Assembly (NCBI RefSeq): GCF_943192895.1
Contig: NZ_CALPCB010000001.1
Span: 62,001-126,000, forward strand
Reading direction: 5' to 3'
Source of the DNA: Veillonella_A intestinalis
GTDB taxonomy: Bacteria; Bacillota; Negativicutes; Veillonellales; Veillonellaceae
Length of the DNA: 64,000 nucleotides
Shown here: positions 22,819-31,049 of the stretch, in pieces
Numbering within the stretch: position 1 is the stretch's first letter
Layout: every line of letters begins with the position of its first letter
Notes under the pieces: generated by a model
Database searches by the model: none
What the model saw: only the letters and a program-made list of their open reading frames with translations
What the model was told of the DNA's origin: nothing
Made by a program: the position numbers and the translations under genes

Positions 22819-23808
22819 ATGGGCAGCTTCAAATTCTTAGTCAATGACAAAGATATAACTAACTACATTATTTCGTTTTCATGGAGTGGCGATAATTCAC
22901 AAGCTGGACGTAAGTTAGAATTCACTGTAGCATTCAATAATGTTACTAAGGATAGTACATTTACAAATCCTTATATTATAGCTGGTGATAAAATTACGGT
23001 TAAGTATATTCTTAATTCCGATTCTATGACACCAGAAGAATTTATACTGTTTAAAGGGCAAGTCTGGTTAACAAGTCGTAATACTCCTGGCTATGATAAA
23101 TCATTTACAGCGTATGACAATATTATCTTTTTAGCAAAATCAAAGCTAAACAAGAAATTTCAAAACGCTACTGTATATGACGTATTAAAACAGGTTGCGA
23201 ATGAGTTCGGTATGAATATCCTTCTTGATGAAGGTATCACGCTAGACGCAAAAGGCGACTTTATAGCAGATAATATGTCTGGTACTGAAATCTTCAAGAA
23301 GGCATTAGACATACAATCAGCTAAAGACAATAAAAAGTACTGTATTATGGCACTAGATGAAAACAACAATATCGTAATTGGCTATAATGGCGGTAAAGAA
23401 GTAGAAAACTTTAGTCTTACAGATACTACAAACGTTTTCAGTTCGTCACATTCCGAATCGCTAGAAAACCTTGTATCTATGGTTTACATTGCAGATAATA
23501 ACGGCAATACAACAGCTTCTAATGTAGTCCAATCCGATTATGGCTTACAGCATTACGGGAAAGTAACACAAATCTATAAGCCAGATAAGAAAGTAGATAC
23601 AGCGACGGCTTCACGTGCATTACTACATTCAGTAGACTATGAATCAAGTTTAGAAGCTATTGGTAATATCTTCTGTGTAGCTGGTAAATCGGTAACGATT
23701 CAAGAAGAAAACCTAAAAGGAAAGTTCTTCATCAAATCCGATTCACATAGTTTTAGTTACGGACAACATACAATGAGATTGTCCCTAGATTTTACGTCAT
23801 TACATTAG
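22819..23808 (+). CDS. Baseplate hub protein (XkdQ-like)
   Basis: 329 residues. FKFLVNDKDITNYIISFSWS begins a strand-rich gpD-like fold; later segments include VYDVLKQVANEFGMNILLDE and FFIKSDSHSFSYGQHTMRL, near the C-terminus as in late-control gpD/XkdQ proteins. It forms the hub that connects tube and spike. In related phages the DUF2577 and DUF2634 genes follow directly; here a reverse-strand cassette intervenes. Confidence 0.85.
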   Translation: MGSFKFLVNDKDITNYIISFSWSGDNSQAGRKLEFTVAFNNVTKDSTFTNPYIIAGDKITVKYILNSDSMTPEEFILFKGQVWLTSRNTPGYDKSFTAYDNIIFLAKSKLNKKFQNATVYDVLKQVANEFGMNILLDEGITLDAKGDFIADNMSGTEIFKKALDIQSAKDNKKYCIMALDENNNIVIGYNGGKEVENFSLTDTTNVFSSSHSESLENLVSMVYIADNNGNTTASNVVQSDYGLQHYGKVTQIYKPDKKVDTATASRALLHSVDYESSLEAIGNIFCVAGKSVTIQEENLKGKFFIKSDSHSFSYGQHTMRLSLDFTSLH

Positions 23809-23849
23809 CTGTAAGCGATTTTAAATAACGCCCTTAACACTTTATACCT

Positions 23850-23878
23850 AAAAAAAGAAAAAGCCCCTCCAAGGGGCT
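23850..23878 (-). terminator. Terminator of the reverse-strand cassette
   Basis: On the minus strand AGCCCC-TTGGA-GGGGCT is followed by TTTTCTTTTTTT. It ends transcription of the six-gene cassette before it would run against the hub gene. In the plus direction it lacks a T-run, so late transcription may pass. Confidence 0.8.
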
Positions 23879-23950
23879 ATTCTCATATATTATCATTTAT
23901 AAGGCTTTCAAAAAGCCAGTCATAGCAAGGCTTTTCAGACACCTAAAAAT

Positions 23951-24238
23951 TTAATTATTTAGGCTATACTTTTCTATTAAAGAATTTAGTTGATGACGGA
24001 TTGCGTTCGTATCAGTTGTTACGTTACGCCACTTATGAATAATGTTAGTATCTGTTTGACGACTATATAAGTTAGCTACATCGCTTTCATGGTTCTGATT
24101 ATATCGTTCTGGATTGAAGTACACTACTTCGATTATATCTGTTTCTAAATCGTATATGCTATATACTTCATAACCATTTAAACCACGACTACGAATTGTT
24201 TGTAACAGTTTTCTGATTCCTTTAAACTTTCGTTCCAT
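23951..24238 (-). CDS. Hypothetical cassette protein
   Basis: 95 residues, beginning MERKFKGIRKLLQTIRSRGL. A basic N-terminus is followed by strands (YEVYSIYDLETDIIEVVYF) and a helical end. Last gene of the reverse-strand cassette; its start overlaps the upstream gene. No family recognised. Confidence 0.6.
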   Translation of the reverse strand: MERKFKGIRKLLQTIRSRGLNGYEVYSIYDLETDIIEVVYFNPERYNQNHESDVANLYSRQTDTNIIHKWRNVTTDTNAIRHQLNSLIEKYSLNN

Positions 24239-24692
24239 AGCGATTTACCTTTCTAAATTCTAGTACATTATCAACTTCGATATTACTAGCGTGGATTTCA
24301 TTCAAGAAATCATCTACAGTTATTGATGTAAGTTCGTCTTGTACCTTTTTGTACTGGCGGACAAAAGACGCTTTCAAAATATCACGATATGCGTACTTAG
24401 TCATTGTATCACGACTAAAATACCATTCGACGATTATACCGTCTTTCTTTTCAAGCTGGATAGTTGATTCACGTTCTATTGTATTGTCCGCTAATTCTGA
24501 TTCAATTTCTTTAATAAAAGCGGTATACATCATGCTGATTAACCAATGTTTATACATTTTCCATAAGTAAACATTTAATTCTTTGTCTGGCTTTTCCCAG
24601 TCAATCAATGTTGAACGTGGTATTTCTAATTCAGCAGAAACAATTGGTAATGTTAGCCTAAAACCATTTCGCAAATTTTTAGCTTCTATCAT
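24222..24692 (-). CDS. Hypothetical cassette protein with an HTH-like segment
   Basis: 156 residues from the ATG at 24692; an in-frame GTG 6 nt earlier is too near the AAGGA site. Residues about 10-35 (GFRLTLPIVSAELEIPRSTL, then IDWEKPDKEL) read as a helix-turn-helix. The rest is helical with an alternating charged pattern. Its start overlaps the end of the preceding gene by 14 bp. In phage accessory cassettes such proteins often regulate the cassette itself; that role is only inferred. Confidence 0.6.
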   Translation of the reverse strand: MIEAKNLRNGFRLTLPIVSAELEIPRSTLIDWEKPDKELNVYLWKMYKHWLISMMYTAFIKEIESELADNTIERESTIQLEKKDGIIVEWYFSRDTMTKYAYRDILKASFVRQYKKVQDELTSITVDDFLNEIHASNIEVDNVLEFRKVNRYGTKV

Positions 24693-25212
24693 TTTCACCA
24701 GTCCTTACTATATATAAAAATTTATGAATTTCGTTACAGGTTTTATTCAGAACTTCCATTAATGTTACTATGTCTGGGCTAATGTGAACGTCTGAAAGTG
24801 CGGATTCTAATAATGACAATCTATGACTAATGTTGTCTATATCTTCTGTATTAGCAGCGATATATAATTCGTCGGCTAATTTAAACAGTATTGTACTTAG
24901 TCCGAATTCTTCATTGATTAAAACGCGTAATCCTTCGCTTCTATCTTTGATTTTTTGAAGTGCATTTTCTGGCGTATTCTTTTTTAATTTAATAGCACGC
25001 TTACCGATTTTGACGACGTATTCGTCATTAGCTAATGGCTGCTGAATACCTTGTATGCGATTTAAAAACCTTACTAAGTATTCATCATCTAATGAAGGTA
25101 CATTAAATACACGATTATTATAATGGTAAATGCTATACGTACCGTTTTTAAGACATTTTAAACTGTATTTCTTTTGCTTAGACAATATTTTTTGTACTTG
25201 TTCCAATGTCAT
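24679..25212 (-). CDS. Hypothetical cassette protein
   Basis: 177 residues from the ATG at 25212, which has GAGGTG 6 nt upstream (the GTG at 25221 lies inside that site). An N-terminal strand region (YSLKCLKNGTYSIYHYNNRV) looks like the arm-binding domain of integrases or similar small strand folds; the remainder is helical (ISHRLSLLESALSDVHISPD). It has its own strong promoter at 25239-25267. No function assigned. Confidence 0.6.
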   Translation of the reverse strand: MTLEQVQKILSKQKKYSLKCLKNGTYSIYHYNNRVFNVPSLDDEYLVRFLNRIQGIQQPLANDEYVVKIGKRAIKLKKNTPENALQKIKDRSEGLRVLINEEFGLSTILFKLADELYIAANTEDIDNISHRLSLLESALSDVHISPDIVTLMEVLNKTCNEIHKFLYIVRTGENDRS

Positions 25213-25238
25213 TATTGACACCTCATTTCTTACTTTGT

Positions 25239-25267
25239 ATTGTAGTATGATTTTCGCACTATGTCAA
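25239..25267 (-). promoter_or_regulatory. Strong promoter inside the cassette
   Basis: Minus strand TTGACA (25267-25262), 17-bp spacer beginning TAGTGCGAAAA, TACAAT (25244-25239). A palindrome of the phage family lies just upstream of the -35 box. Confidence 0.85.
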
Positions 25268-25274
25268 GAAAAAA

Positions 25275-25292
25275 TATTCTTAAATATGAAGA
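25275..25292. repeat. Copy of the TTCTTAA/TTAAGAA palindrome
   Basis: ATTCTTAAATATGAAGAA, one helical turn upstream of the -35 box at 25262-25267. Confidence 0.45.
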
Positions 25293-25322
25293 AAAAGACG
25301 CCTTTTACAGCGTCTTAATTCA

Positions 25323-25607
25323 TTACATTAATTCGGTTGATAGTACGTATTCAGAATGACCCCCTTCGATTAAAGCGTTGTTTAAAAAGAGAACTTCTTC
25401 GGCGTCAAAGCCGATGTATTTATCGTCACCAGCTACGAAATAATCTACGGTTACATCTTCTAAAGCGTCTACAATATCTAATACGGCGACGTAATATTCG
25501 TCTTGTAGATATTGCATTGCTTGATTCTTCAAAGTCTGGCGATGTATTACAATACCTTCATTCTCTAACATTTCAATGTATTTAGCTAATAATTGTTTCT
25601 GTAACAT
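25323..25607 (-). CDS. Hypothetical acidic cassette protein
   Basis: 94 residues, strongly acidic (VAVLDIVDALEDVTVDYFVA, FDAEEVLFLNNALIEGG) with a helical N-terminus (QKQLLAKYIEMLENEGIVIH). AGGGGGT precedes the ATG. Small acidic proteins expressed from prophages include DNA mimics and anti-defence proteins, but no family was recognised and the idea rests on charge only. Confidence 0.6.
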   Translation of the reverse strand: MLQKQLLAKYIEMLENEGIVIHRQTLKNQAMQYLQDEYYVAVLDIVDALEDVTVDYFVAGDDKYIGFDAEEVLFLNNALIEGGHSEYVLSTELM

Positions 25608-25618
25608 GTGTTGACCCC

Positions 25619-25780
25619 CTATAAGACAAAGTGTTTACTGTTTTTAAAAATCCAACCAGAGATACTATTACCAGCAAGTATTTTATAATCGTGAAGCATA
25701 TCTTTTGCTTCCTTTTTACTATTGCATGGGATAATTTCGCCAGAAGTTAAAACTAAAATCCATTTAGAACCGATTTTCAT
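25619..25780 (-). CDS. Small hypothetical cassette protein, paralogue of the next gene
   Basis: 53 residues (MKIGSKWILVLTSGEIIPCN...). Predicted strand-strand-helix-strand. It shares layout and several positions with the neighbouring 58-residue protein: MK, hydrophobic strand, (S/D)G-x-E-I, then a K-rich turn and SKKEAKDM or TFEEAKGI at the helix start. Its ribosome site is AAAGGGG. Confidence 0.6.
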   Translation of the reverse strand: MKIGSKWILVLTSGEIIPCNSKKEAKDMLHDYKILAGNSISGWIFKNSKHFVL

Positions 25781-25782
25781 AA

Positions 25783-25959
25783 TTAAGCCCCTTTCTTAGC
25801 ATAAGAAATAACTGGTTGAGTGATTTCGTAAACGTTAGCTACTATATCGTCTGATTGATTCATCAGTATTGTACAAATACCTTTTGCTTCTTCAAACGTT
25901 TTAGCTACCTTTGATTTAATTTCTAATCCGTCGCGATAACTTATTAAATACTGTTTCAT
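25783..25959 (-). CDS. Small hypothetical cassette protein, first gene
   Basis: 58 residues (MKQYLISYRDGLEIKSKVAK...TFEEAKGICTILMNQ). Strand-strand-helix-strand layout, similar to the following 53-residue gene, so the pair probably arose by duplication. AAAGGGG precedes the ATG, and a consensus promoter lies 48 bp upstream. Confidence 0.6.
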   Translation of the reverse strand: MKQYLISYRDGLEIKSKVAKTFEEAKGICTILMNQSDDIVANVYEITQPVISYAKKGA

Positions 25960-26006
25960 AGTTAAAACCCCTTTCTTTTTATTCGCGTTTCCTTAACTAT
26001 GATGTA

Positions 26007-26035
26007 ATTATAGTGCGAATTTCATTCTATGTCAA
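26007..26035 (-). promoter_or_regulatory. Consensus promoter of the reverse-strand cassette
   Basis: Minus strand TTGACA (26035-26030), exactly 17 bp, TATAAT (26012-26007). Both boxes match the sigma-70 consensus perfectly. The spacer starts with TAG...GAAA as in the promoter at 25239, suggesting a shared operator. Confidence 0.92.
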
Positions 26036-26040
26036 TATAA

Positions 26041-26065
26041 AATATTCTTAAATTTAAAGAATATT
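26041..26065. repeat. Copy of the TTCTTAA/TTAAGAA palindrome
   Basis: An almost perfect 25-bp palindrome (AATATTCTT...AAGAATATT) 5 bp upstream of the -35 box of the cassette promoter. Confidence 0.65.
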
Positions 26066-26095
26066 TTAAAATTATTTTTAGAAAGGCACTAATAA

Positions 26096-26506
26096 ATGAA
26101 AGAAAATCCTTATTCTAAGCTGCTTACTATTATGAATGGTGTATCGCAAAATAACCAATCGCCACTAATGGCAATAGGTAAAATCATAGCCCCACCGCCA
26201 GAGATTCAAGTAGCATATAAAGACTTTATTTTAGATAAAAACGATGTATGGATAAGTGAGTATTTACTAATTGGATATGAAAGAACAGCAAAAGGCGTAA
26301 TTACATCAGAAACGCAGCCGCGTGGCGGTGGCGGTGGTTATGCAGCCTTCGAAAGTCATACACACGCTATAGACAATCCATACACGGATAACATTATATA
26401 CACGGATACGTTAAAAGCTGGTGACTACGTATCAATACAGCCCTTACAACAGACGGAAGGGACAAGCCAGCAATACATTATTTTAGATAAAATAGTTCAT
26501 TTATAG
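26096..26506 (+). CDS. Baseplate protein, DUF2577 (XkdR-like)
   Basis: 136 residues. NPYSKLLTIMNGVSQNNQSP at the start, GKIIAPPPEIQVAYKDFIL, and late GDYVSIQPLQQTEGTSQQYI with ILDKIV fit DUF2577, a small OB-fold-like baseplate protein. It resumes the tail operon after the cassette. Confidence 0.85.
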   Translation: MKENPYSKLLTIMNGVSQNNQSPLMAIGKIIAPPPEIQVAYKDFILDKNDVWISEYLLIGYERTAKGVITSETQPRGGGGGYAAFESHTHAIDNPYTDNIIYTDTLKAGDYVSIQPLQQTEGTSQQYIILDKIVHL

Positions 26507-26518
26507 AAAGGTGATTCA

Positions 26519-26953
26519 ATGGCTAATCCATTTATTACAAGTACAAGCGACGATACTACTACAATCGTATCTTCTGAATTGCCACTCTTTATTGAATATG
26601 CATTTGATTTCAAAACCGATAGGTTTATAAAAGACGATAACGGACAACACGTTATAGTAACAGGTAATGAAGCATTGAAGGTATGGATTTACAAGACGCT
26701 AAAAACTGAACGGTGGCGTTATGTTGCTTATCATAGTGCCTATGGCATTGAGTTAGAAAAGTATATCGGACAACCAAATATAAAGGCTACAGCAGACGCT
26801 ATGAAAGCCGATATTATAGAAGGCTTATTGATAAATCCTTACATTATTTCAATAGATAAAATCGAAACAACCAAGCAAGAAAACGACTTAGTAGAACTTA
26901 CTATTACGTTAACTACAGTTTATTCAAACTTAACAGCAACGTTTATAGTTTAG
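26519..26953 (+). CDS. Baseplate protein, DUF2634 (XkdS-like, gpW/gp25 type)
   Basis: 144 residues. LFIEYAFDFKTDRFIKDDNG, GNEALKVWIYKTLKTERWRY and YGIELEKYIGQP are the conserved parts of DUF2634. The protein joins the wedge of the contractile baseplate to the sheath. Confidence 0.9.
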   Translation: MANPFITSTSDDTTTIVSSELPLFIEYAFDFKTDRFIKDDNGQHVIVTGNEALKVWIYKTLKTERWRYVAYHSAYGIELEKYIGQPNIKATADAMKADIIEGLLINPYIISIDKIETTKQENDLVELTITLTTVYSNLTATFIV

Positions 26954-26965
26954 AAAGGGGCATAC

Positions 26966-28015
26966 ATGGCAGATATTTTTAAGTCGCAAGACGTCAATAC
27001 GATTCAATCGCGATTAGTTAATTACATAAAAGAACATGGTAACGAAGAATCGGTTATCGAAGGTACTTTTAAGCGTGATTTAATCAACGCTAATTCAGAA
27101 GAATACAAGAATACATACTGGGAGATGGATTTAATCCGTGACGCTGTATTCGCTAAAACGTCATGGGGCGACTATCTTACTGAACGCTGTAGCGACTTTG
27201 GCGTTGATAGAAAAGTAGCTGTAAAATCACATGGCGAAGTCAAGGTAACAGGGCAAGCTATGGCGTGGATTCCAGAACGAAGCCTATTCCAATCTAAAAG
27301 CGGTTTAAAGTTTTACACTACAGAAGAAAGTTATATTAACGACGACGGCTACGCTGTTATACCTATTGAAGCTGAATTTGAAGGCGTTGATTATAACTTA
27401 GAGGAAAACCAAATAACGTTGATTCCTATGTCTATTGGTGGCGTAAGTACTGTTACGAATGAAAAGCCTACCATAGACGGATTCGACCGCGAAACAGACG
27501 AAGCATTATATAATCGCTACTATGAATATATTCGCTTACCAGCTACCAGCGGAAACGTATTCCATTACAATAATTGGACTACATCAGTATCTGGCGTTGG
27601 TGGCTGTAAAGTAGTAGAAGAACAATATGGGGCTGGGACTGTAGGCATTGCGATTATAGATAGTAACGGCGACAAAGCTAGTCAAGACTTAATCGATAAA
27701 GTAAAAGCTTACATCGAGACAGTACGACCAGTAGGGGCTAAAGTAACAGTAACAACACCAGATATTCAGACTATCAACATTGTAGTAAATGGCGTTGTTG
27801 GTGCTGGCACAACAGACGCGTTTAAAACTGTTCTTTCTGATTACTTCCGTAAATTCGGATTTAGGCTTGAAAAGGTATCTTCTGCGACGATTGCCAAACA
27901 GCTATTTAATGCTGGTTATACCGATTATGATTCTATTACGTTAAACGGTAGAAACAATTCTGTAATCCTTAACGGTAAACTACCGAAAATTGGGACGGTG
28001 GTTATTAATGGATAA
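26966..28015 (+). CDS. Baseplate J-like protein (XkdT)
   Basis: 349 residues. SVIEGTFKRDLINANSEEY, the AEFEGVDYNLEENQITLIP block, DGFDRETDEALYNRYYEYIR and VRPVGAKVTVTTP are typical of baseplate J (gp47/gp6) proteins, which form the wedge arms. It overlaps the next gene by 8 bp. Confidence 0.94.
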   Translation: MADIFKSQDVNTIQSRLVNYIKEHGNEESVIEGTFKRDLINANSEEYKNTYWEMDLIRDAVFAKTSWGDYLTERCSDFGVDRKVAVKSHGEVKVTGQAMAWIPERSLFQSKSGLKFYTTEESYINDDGYAVIPIEAEFEGVDYNLEENQITLIPMSIGGVSTVTNEKPTIDGFDRETDEALYNRYYEYIRLPATSGNVFHYNNWTTSVSGVGGCKVVEEQYGAGTVGIAIIDSNGDKASQDLIDKVKAYIETVRPVGAKVTVTTPDIQTINIVVNGVVGAGTTDAFKTVLSDYFRKFGFRLEKVSSATIAKQLFNAGYTDYDSITLNGRNNSVILNGKLPKIGTVVING

Positions 28016-28664
28016 CTTCAATAACAAAATCGGTACTGATTTTATGCGACAAGAAGAAATTAACATTCTTCGTTACTTGCCAGATTTTCTACAGTCGTCT
28101 GATACGTTCAAAGAAGTTGCGGACGCACATTCAAAAGAACATCAATTACAGCGTGATAAATTAGAAGATTTATTTAGACAATGCTTTGTTTCTACGGCGA
28201 CATGGGGACTTGTATTATGGGAATCTGAATTGGATTTAGATACAGACGAAAGCGAAAGCTACGAAACAAGACGTCAAAGAATCTGGAATAAGCTGCAAAG
28301 TAAACAGACATCTACATTACAATTTATGACTGATTTACTTAATAAGTACACTACTACCAAAGACGGTTCAATTAATGAAATTTACGACCAGTACAAGCTT
28401 GAATACTATATTCAAGACGGTAGTATTACCAGCTGGAAAGACTTACTAGAAGCAATCCAGCAATGGAAGCCAGCACATTTAGGCTTTTATTTTATTACTC
28501 ATACTGATTTAGGAGAAGAAACGTATTACGGCGGTATTGTATCAGAAGTAGAAGAAATCTATATACCGTGCGATTTAGATTATCAAATCGAAACAGGTGC
28601 TACAGCTGGTATTAAGCCAGAATTAGATTTTGTACAGTATTTAAAATCCAGAAAGGAAAATTAG
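28008..28664 (+). CDS. Baseplate wedge protein, DUF2313 (XkdU/YmfQ-like)
   Basis: 218 residues from the ATG at 28008, with GGTGG upstream; the longer frame starts inside the J gene. It contains LRYLPDFLQSSDTFKEVADA, a WGLVLWESELDLDTDESESY segment, RRQRIWNKLQSKQT and WKPAHLGFYF, all typical of DUF2313. Confidence 0.9.
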   Translation: MDNFNNKIGTDFMRQEEINILRYLPDFLQSSDTFKEVADAHSKEHQLQRDKLEDLFRQCFVSTATWGLVLWESELDLDTDESESYETRRQRIWNKLQSKQTSTLQFMTDLLNKYTTTKDGSINEIYDQYKLEYYIQDGSITSWKDLLEAIQQWKPAHLGFYFITHTDLGEETYYGGIVSEVEEIYIPCDLDYQIETGATAGIKPELDFVQYLKSRKEN

Positions 28665-28667
28665 TTT

Positions 28668-30053
28668 ATGGCAATCAACAAAAGCGGAGATTGGAATGTA
28701 TTAGTCCTTACCAATGCTGGACGCGATATGCTTACGCAAGCACGTGCTGGACATAAGTTATCTTTTACTAAAATTGTAATTGGTGACGGTACGGCTACAG
28801 GTACAGCTATAGACCCTTTAGTAAAAATTAAAAGTCCACGTCTTGAATTACCAATCGCCAAAAATGAAACGGTACATCAAGGACAAATGAGACTACAGTT
28901 TAGAGTAAGTAACGCAAAAGTAACAACTGGTTTTTATTTTCGTGAAATTGGTTTAATGGCAAAATTGGACGAAGGCGAAGAAGTGCTTTACTCTTATACT
29001 ACTTGCGGTAGTAAAGCTAAAATGATTTACGATAAAACATATCCAATACAAGAAAAAGTAGTCAATATTGATACGGTTACCGATAATGCAGCTAACATTA
29101 GAGTAATCTTAGATATGAGTATCGTTTACGCTACTAAAAAAGACATTGAAGAATCAGTAAATAAGCACAGAAAAGCTACAGAAATCGACCACCCAGACGC
29201 CAGCGTTACCACGCGTAAATTAAGAGATAAAGCTGTTACAGCAGCTAAATTAGCCGATGATATTAACGAAAAACTAGACAACGCCTATGTAAAGAAAACG
29301 GGCGATACCATGTCTGGAAATTTAGACATTAATGCAAATAACAGTGATTATTCGGCATTAAGACTACATAATAATTCTGGAAGACATCTTTTATTAGAGT
29401 CTACCGCCGATACTTCCGCTAATTTCGGTATATTAACATATAGAAATGACAATTCTTCTGATAATTTACATGTATTATCACTACCAAAGAAAAAAGGAAC
29501 ATTAGCAATTACTAGCGAAGTTGTTTCTAAATCTGGTGATACTATGACAGGTAAACTATTAGTTAATAACGAAATTCAAGTCAACGGTAACTGGTCTTTT
29601 TTACAAAATAATAATGCTGATTGCACGATGATTCGTAATAACTGGTGGGGATTCTGGACAAGTAAAACGGCTATGTCTATAGACTGGCAAGCTGGCAAGA
29701 AAACGCCTCTAGTTGTAATCAACGCCGAAGGACTAAAACACGACGGGAAAAAAATGCTAAGAATTGATGACATTACAGGCGGCAAAGTCGGTAATAATGG
29801 TTGGACTAAATTACCTAACGGCTATGTTTCACAATGGGGCTATTATAATTTCCCTTCTGGGCAATCAGAAGCAATTATTACGTTGCCAATTAGCGTAAGT
29901 AGAATAGGTACTGTTTTAATTAATGACGTCGGAACTGGTTTTAAGCCGTTAACTGGTAGTACTATCGCTGGTAACACTAGACAGATTAAACTTTATAATC
30001 GGGACACAAACGGGACTACTGGTTGTTGGTGGCATTGTGATTGCTGGATATAA
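28668..30053 (+). CDS. Tail fibre protein
   Basis: 461 residues. The N-terminus (WNVLVLTNAGRDMLTQARAG, FTKIVIGDG) is a phage tail-collar fibre domain that binds the baseplate. Middle repeats KKTGDTMSGNL and SKSGDTMTGKL are trimeric fibre motifs. The end (GWTKLPNGYVSQWGYYNF, TGCWWHCDCWI) is a receptor-binding tip-like domain. It should determine host range on the Negativicutes surface. No invertase or alternative tip is next to it. Confidence 0.9.
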   Translation: MAINKSGDWNVLVLTNAGRDMLTQARAGHKLSFTKIVIGDGTATGTAIDPLVKIKSPRLELPIAKNETVHQGQMRLQFRVSNAKVTTGFYFREIGLMAKLDEGEEVLYSYTTCGSKAKMIYDKTYPIQEKVVNIDTVTDNAANIRVILDMSIVYATKKDIEESVNKHRKATEIDHPDASVTTRKLRDKAVTAAKLADDINEKLDNAYVKKTGDTMSGNLDINANNSDYSALRLHNNSGRHLLLESTADTSANFGILTYRNDNSSDNLHVLSLPKKKGTLAITSEVVSKSGDTMTGKLLVNNEIQVNGNWSFLQNNNADCTMIRNNWWGFWTSKTAMSIDWQAGKKTPLVVINAEGLKHDGKKMLRIDDITGGKVGNNGWTKLPNGYVSQWGYYNFPSGQSEAIITLPISVSRIGTVLINDVGTGFKPLTGSTIAGNTRQIKLYNRDTNGTTGCWWHCDCWI

Positions 30054-30068
30054 TAGGAGAATAAAAAT

Positions 30069-30353
30069 ATGAATTATATTTTAGGCTTAGATAAAGACGG
30101 GGCTAGAATTGCTACTTATTTAGAAAGTTTACACTATGAAACATTAGAACAATGTAAAGAAGAAATTTTAAAAATTGAAGGCGTAGTTAAAGCAGAAGTA
30201 TTAACCGAAGAAGAATACGAATCATATGTAGACATTCCCGTTTTTGAAGAAGATGTATTCGTAGAGGAAGCAGCCGCCGAAAATATCGAAGTAGATAACG
30301 CGACTTTATTAGAATTATTGGCTGATTTATACGAGAAAGTAGAGGGTATCTAA
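30069..30353 (+). CDS. Possible tail fibre assembly or accessory protein
   Basis: 94 residues, very acidic (VFEEDVFVEEAAAENIEVDN), starting MNYILGLDKDGARIATYLES. It follows the fibre gene, where fibre chaperones usually lie. No family recognised. Confidence 0.6.
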   Translation: MNYILGLDKDGARIATYLESLHYETLEQCKEEILKIEGVVKAEVLTEEEYESYVDIPVFEEDVFVEEAAAENIEVDNATLLELLADLYEKVEGI

Positions 30354-30355
30354 TT

Positions 30356-30511
30356 ATGGCAACATTCAAAATTAATCTATCTATGGTAAGTGTATACGCA
30401 AAATTAGTATTGCTGGGGAAACGTACCGTAACAGGCGAAGAAGGTAAGAAGCCAGTACCAGAAGAATATGTTTCTTATGTTCTGGAATGGTTAGACGCAC
30501 ACGCAGAATAA
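30356..30511 (+). CDS. Small CD1375/XkdX-like protein
   Basis: 51 residues: MATFKINLSMVSVYAKLVLL, GKRTVTGEEGKKPVPEEY and a short helix VLEWLDAHAE. Tiny proteins with this V-Y-x-x-L-V-x-x-G-K-R-T pattern follow tail fibres in many Clostridia phages. Function unknown. Confidence 0.6.
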   Translation: MATFKINLSMVSVYAKLVLLGKRTVTGEEGKKPVPEEYVSYVLEWLDAHAE

Positions 30512-30539
30512 TATATTTTATTATGAAAGGGCTGGTATA

Positions 30540-30800
30540 TTGGACGATACGCAAGCTTTAATTTTATCTATAGTAGAAGATATTCAATCAGACATGAAGG
30601 CTTTACGCAAAACGCAAGAAGAACTAAATACGAAAATGGCTGTAAATGAATCCAGAATTTCTACGCTAGAAAGAGATGTAACAGAACATAATACACGGCT
30701 AACCCTCTTAGAAAATAAGGATAATAAAGCGACTGGAATTCTTTCATTTTTCTTGTTTGTAATTCCTACAGCAATCGCTATTGTTTCTTTATTCTTTTAA
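30540..30800 (+). CDS. XhlA-like lysis-associated membrane protein
   Basis: 86 residues from TTG (GAAAGGG upstream). A long coiled coil (residues about 15-62, ESRISTLERDVTEHNTRLTL) ends in one membrane span (ILSFFLFVIPTAIAIVSLFF). This is the XhlA/hemolysin arrangement; XhlA works with a holin in PBSX lysis. Confidence 0.85.
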   Translation: MDDTQALILSIVEDIQSDMKALRKTQEELNTKMAVNESRISTLERDVTEHNTRLTLLENKDNKATGILSFFLFVIPTAIAIVSLFF

Positions 30801-30812
30801 GGGGGTAATTTT

Positions 30813-31049
30813 ATGAACTGGATAAAAGAGAACTTAAATATTAATGTATTAACCATTATTTTATTTCTGGCTATGTTCGCGTATGGCTGGTATCAGAACG
30901 GGGCTAATCAAGCTGATTTTGATTTAAGTATCATTTTAACGGCTTATGGTATCTTATTCAGTAAAGACGTTTTAACACATACCGTTACAGCTATTAATAA
31001 GACTAAAACAAGAACTACTACACTAAAGAAAGAAGAAGGTGCTAAGTAA
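30813..31049 (+). CDS. Holin-like protein
   Basis: 78 residues with a first membrane span (VLTIILFLAMFAYGWYQ), a second hydrophobic stretch (FDLSIILTAYGILFSKDVL) and a basic Lys/Thr-rich tail. AAGGGGG precedes the ATG. Size, topology and position between XhlA-like and amidase genes indicate a holin. Confidence 0.8.
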   Translation: MNWIKENLNINVLTIILFLAMFAYGWYQNGANQADFDLSIILTAYGILFSKDVLTHTVTAINKTKTRTTTLKKEEGAK

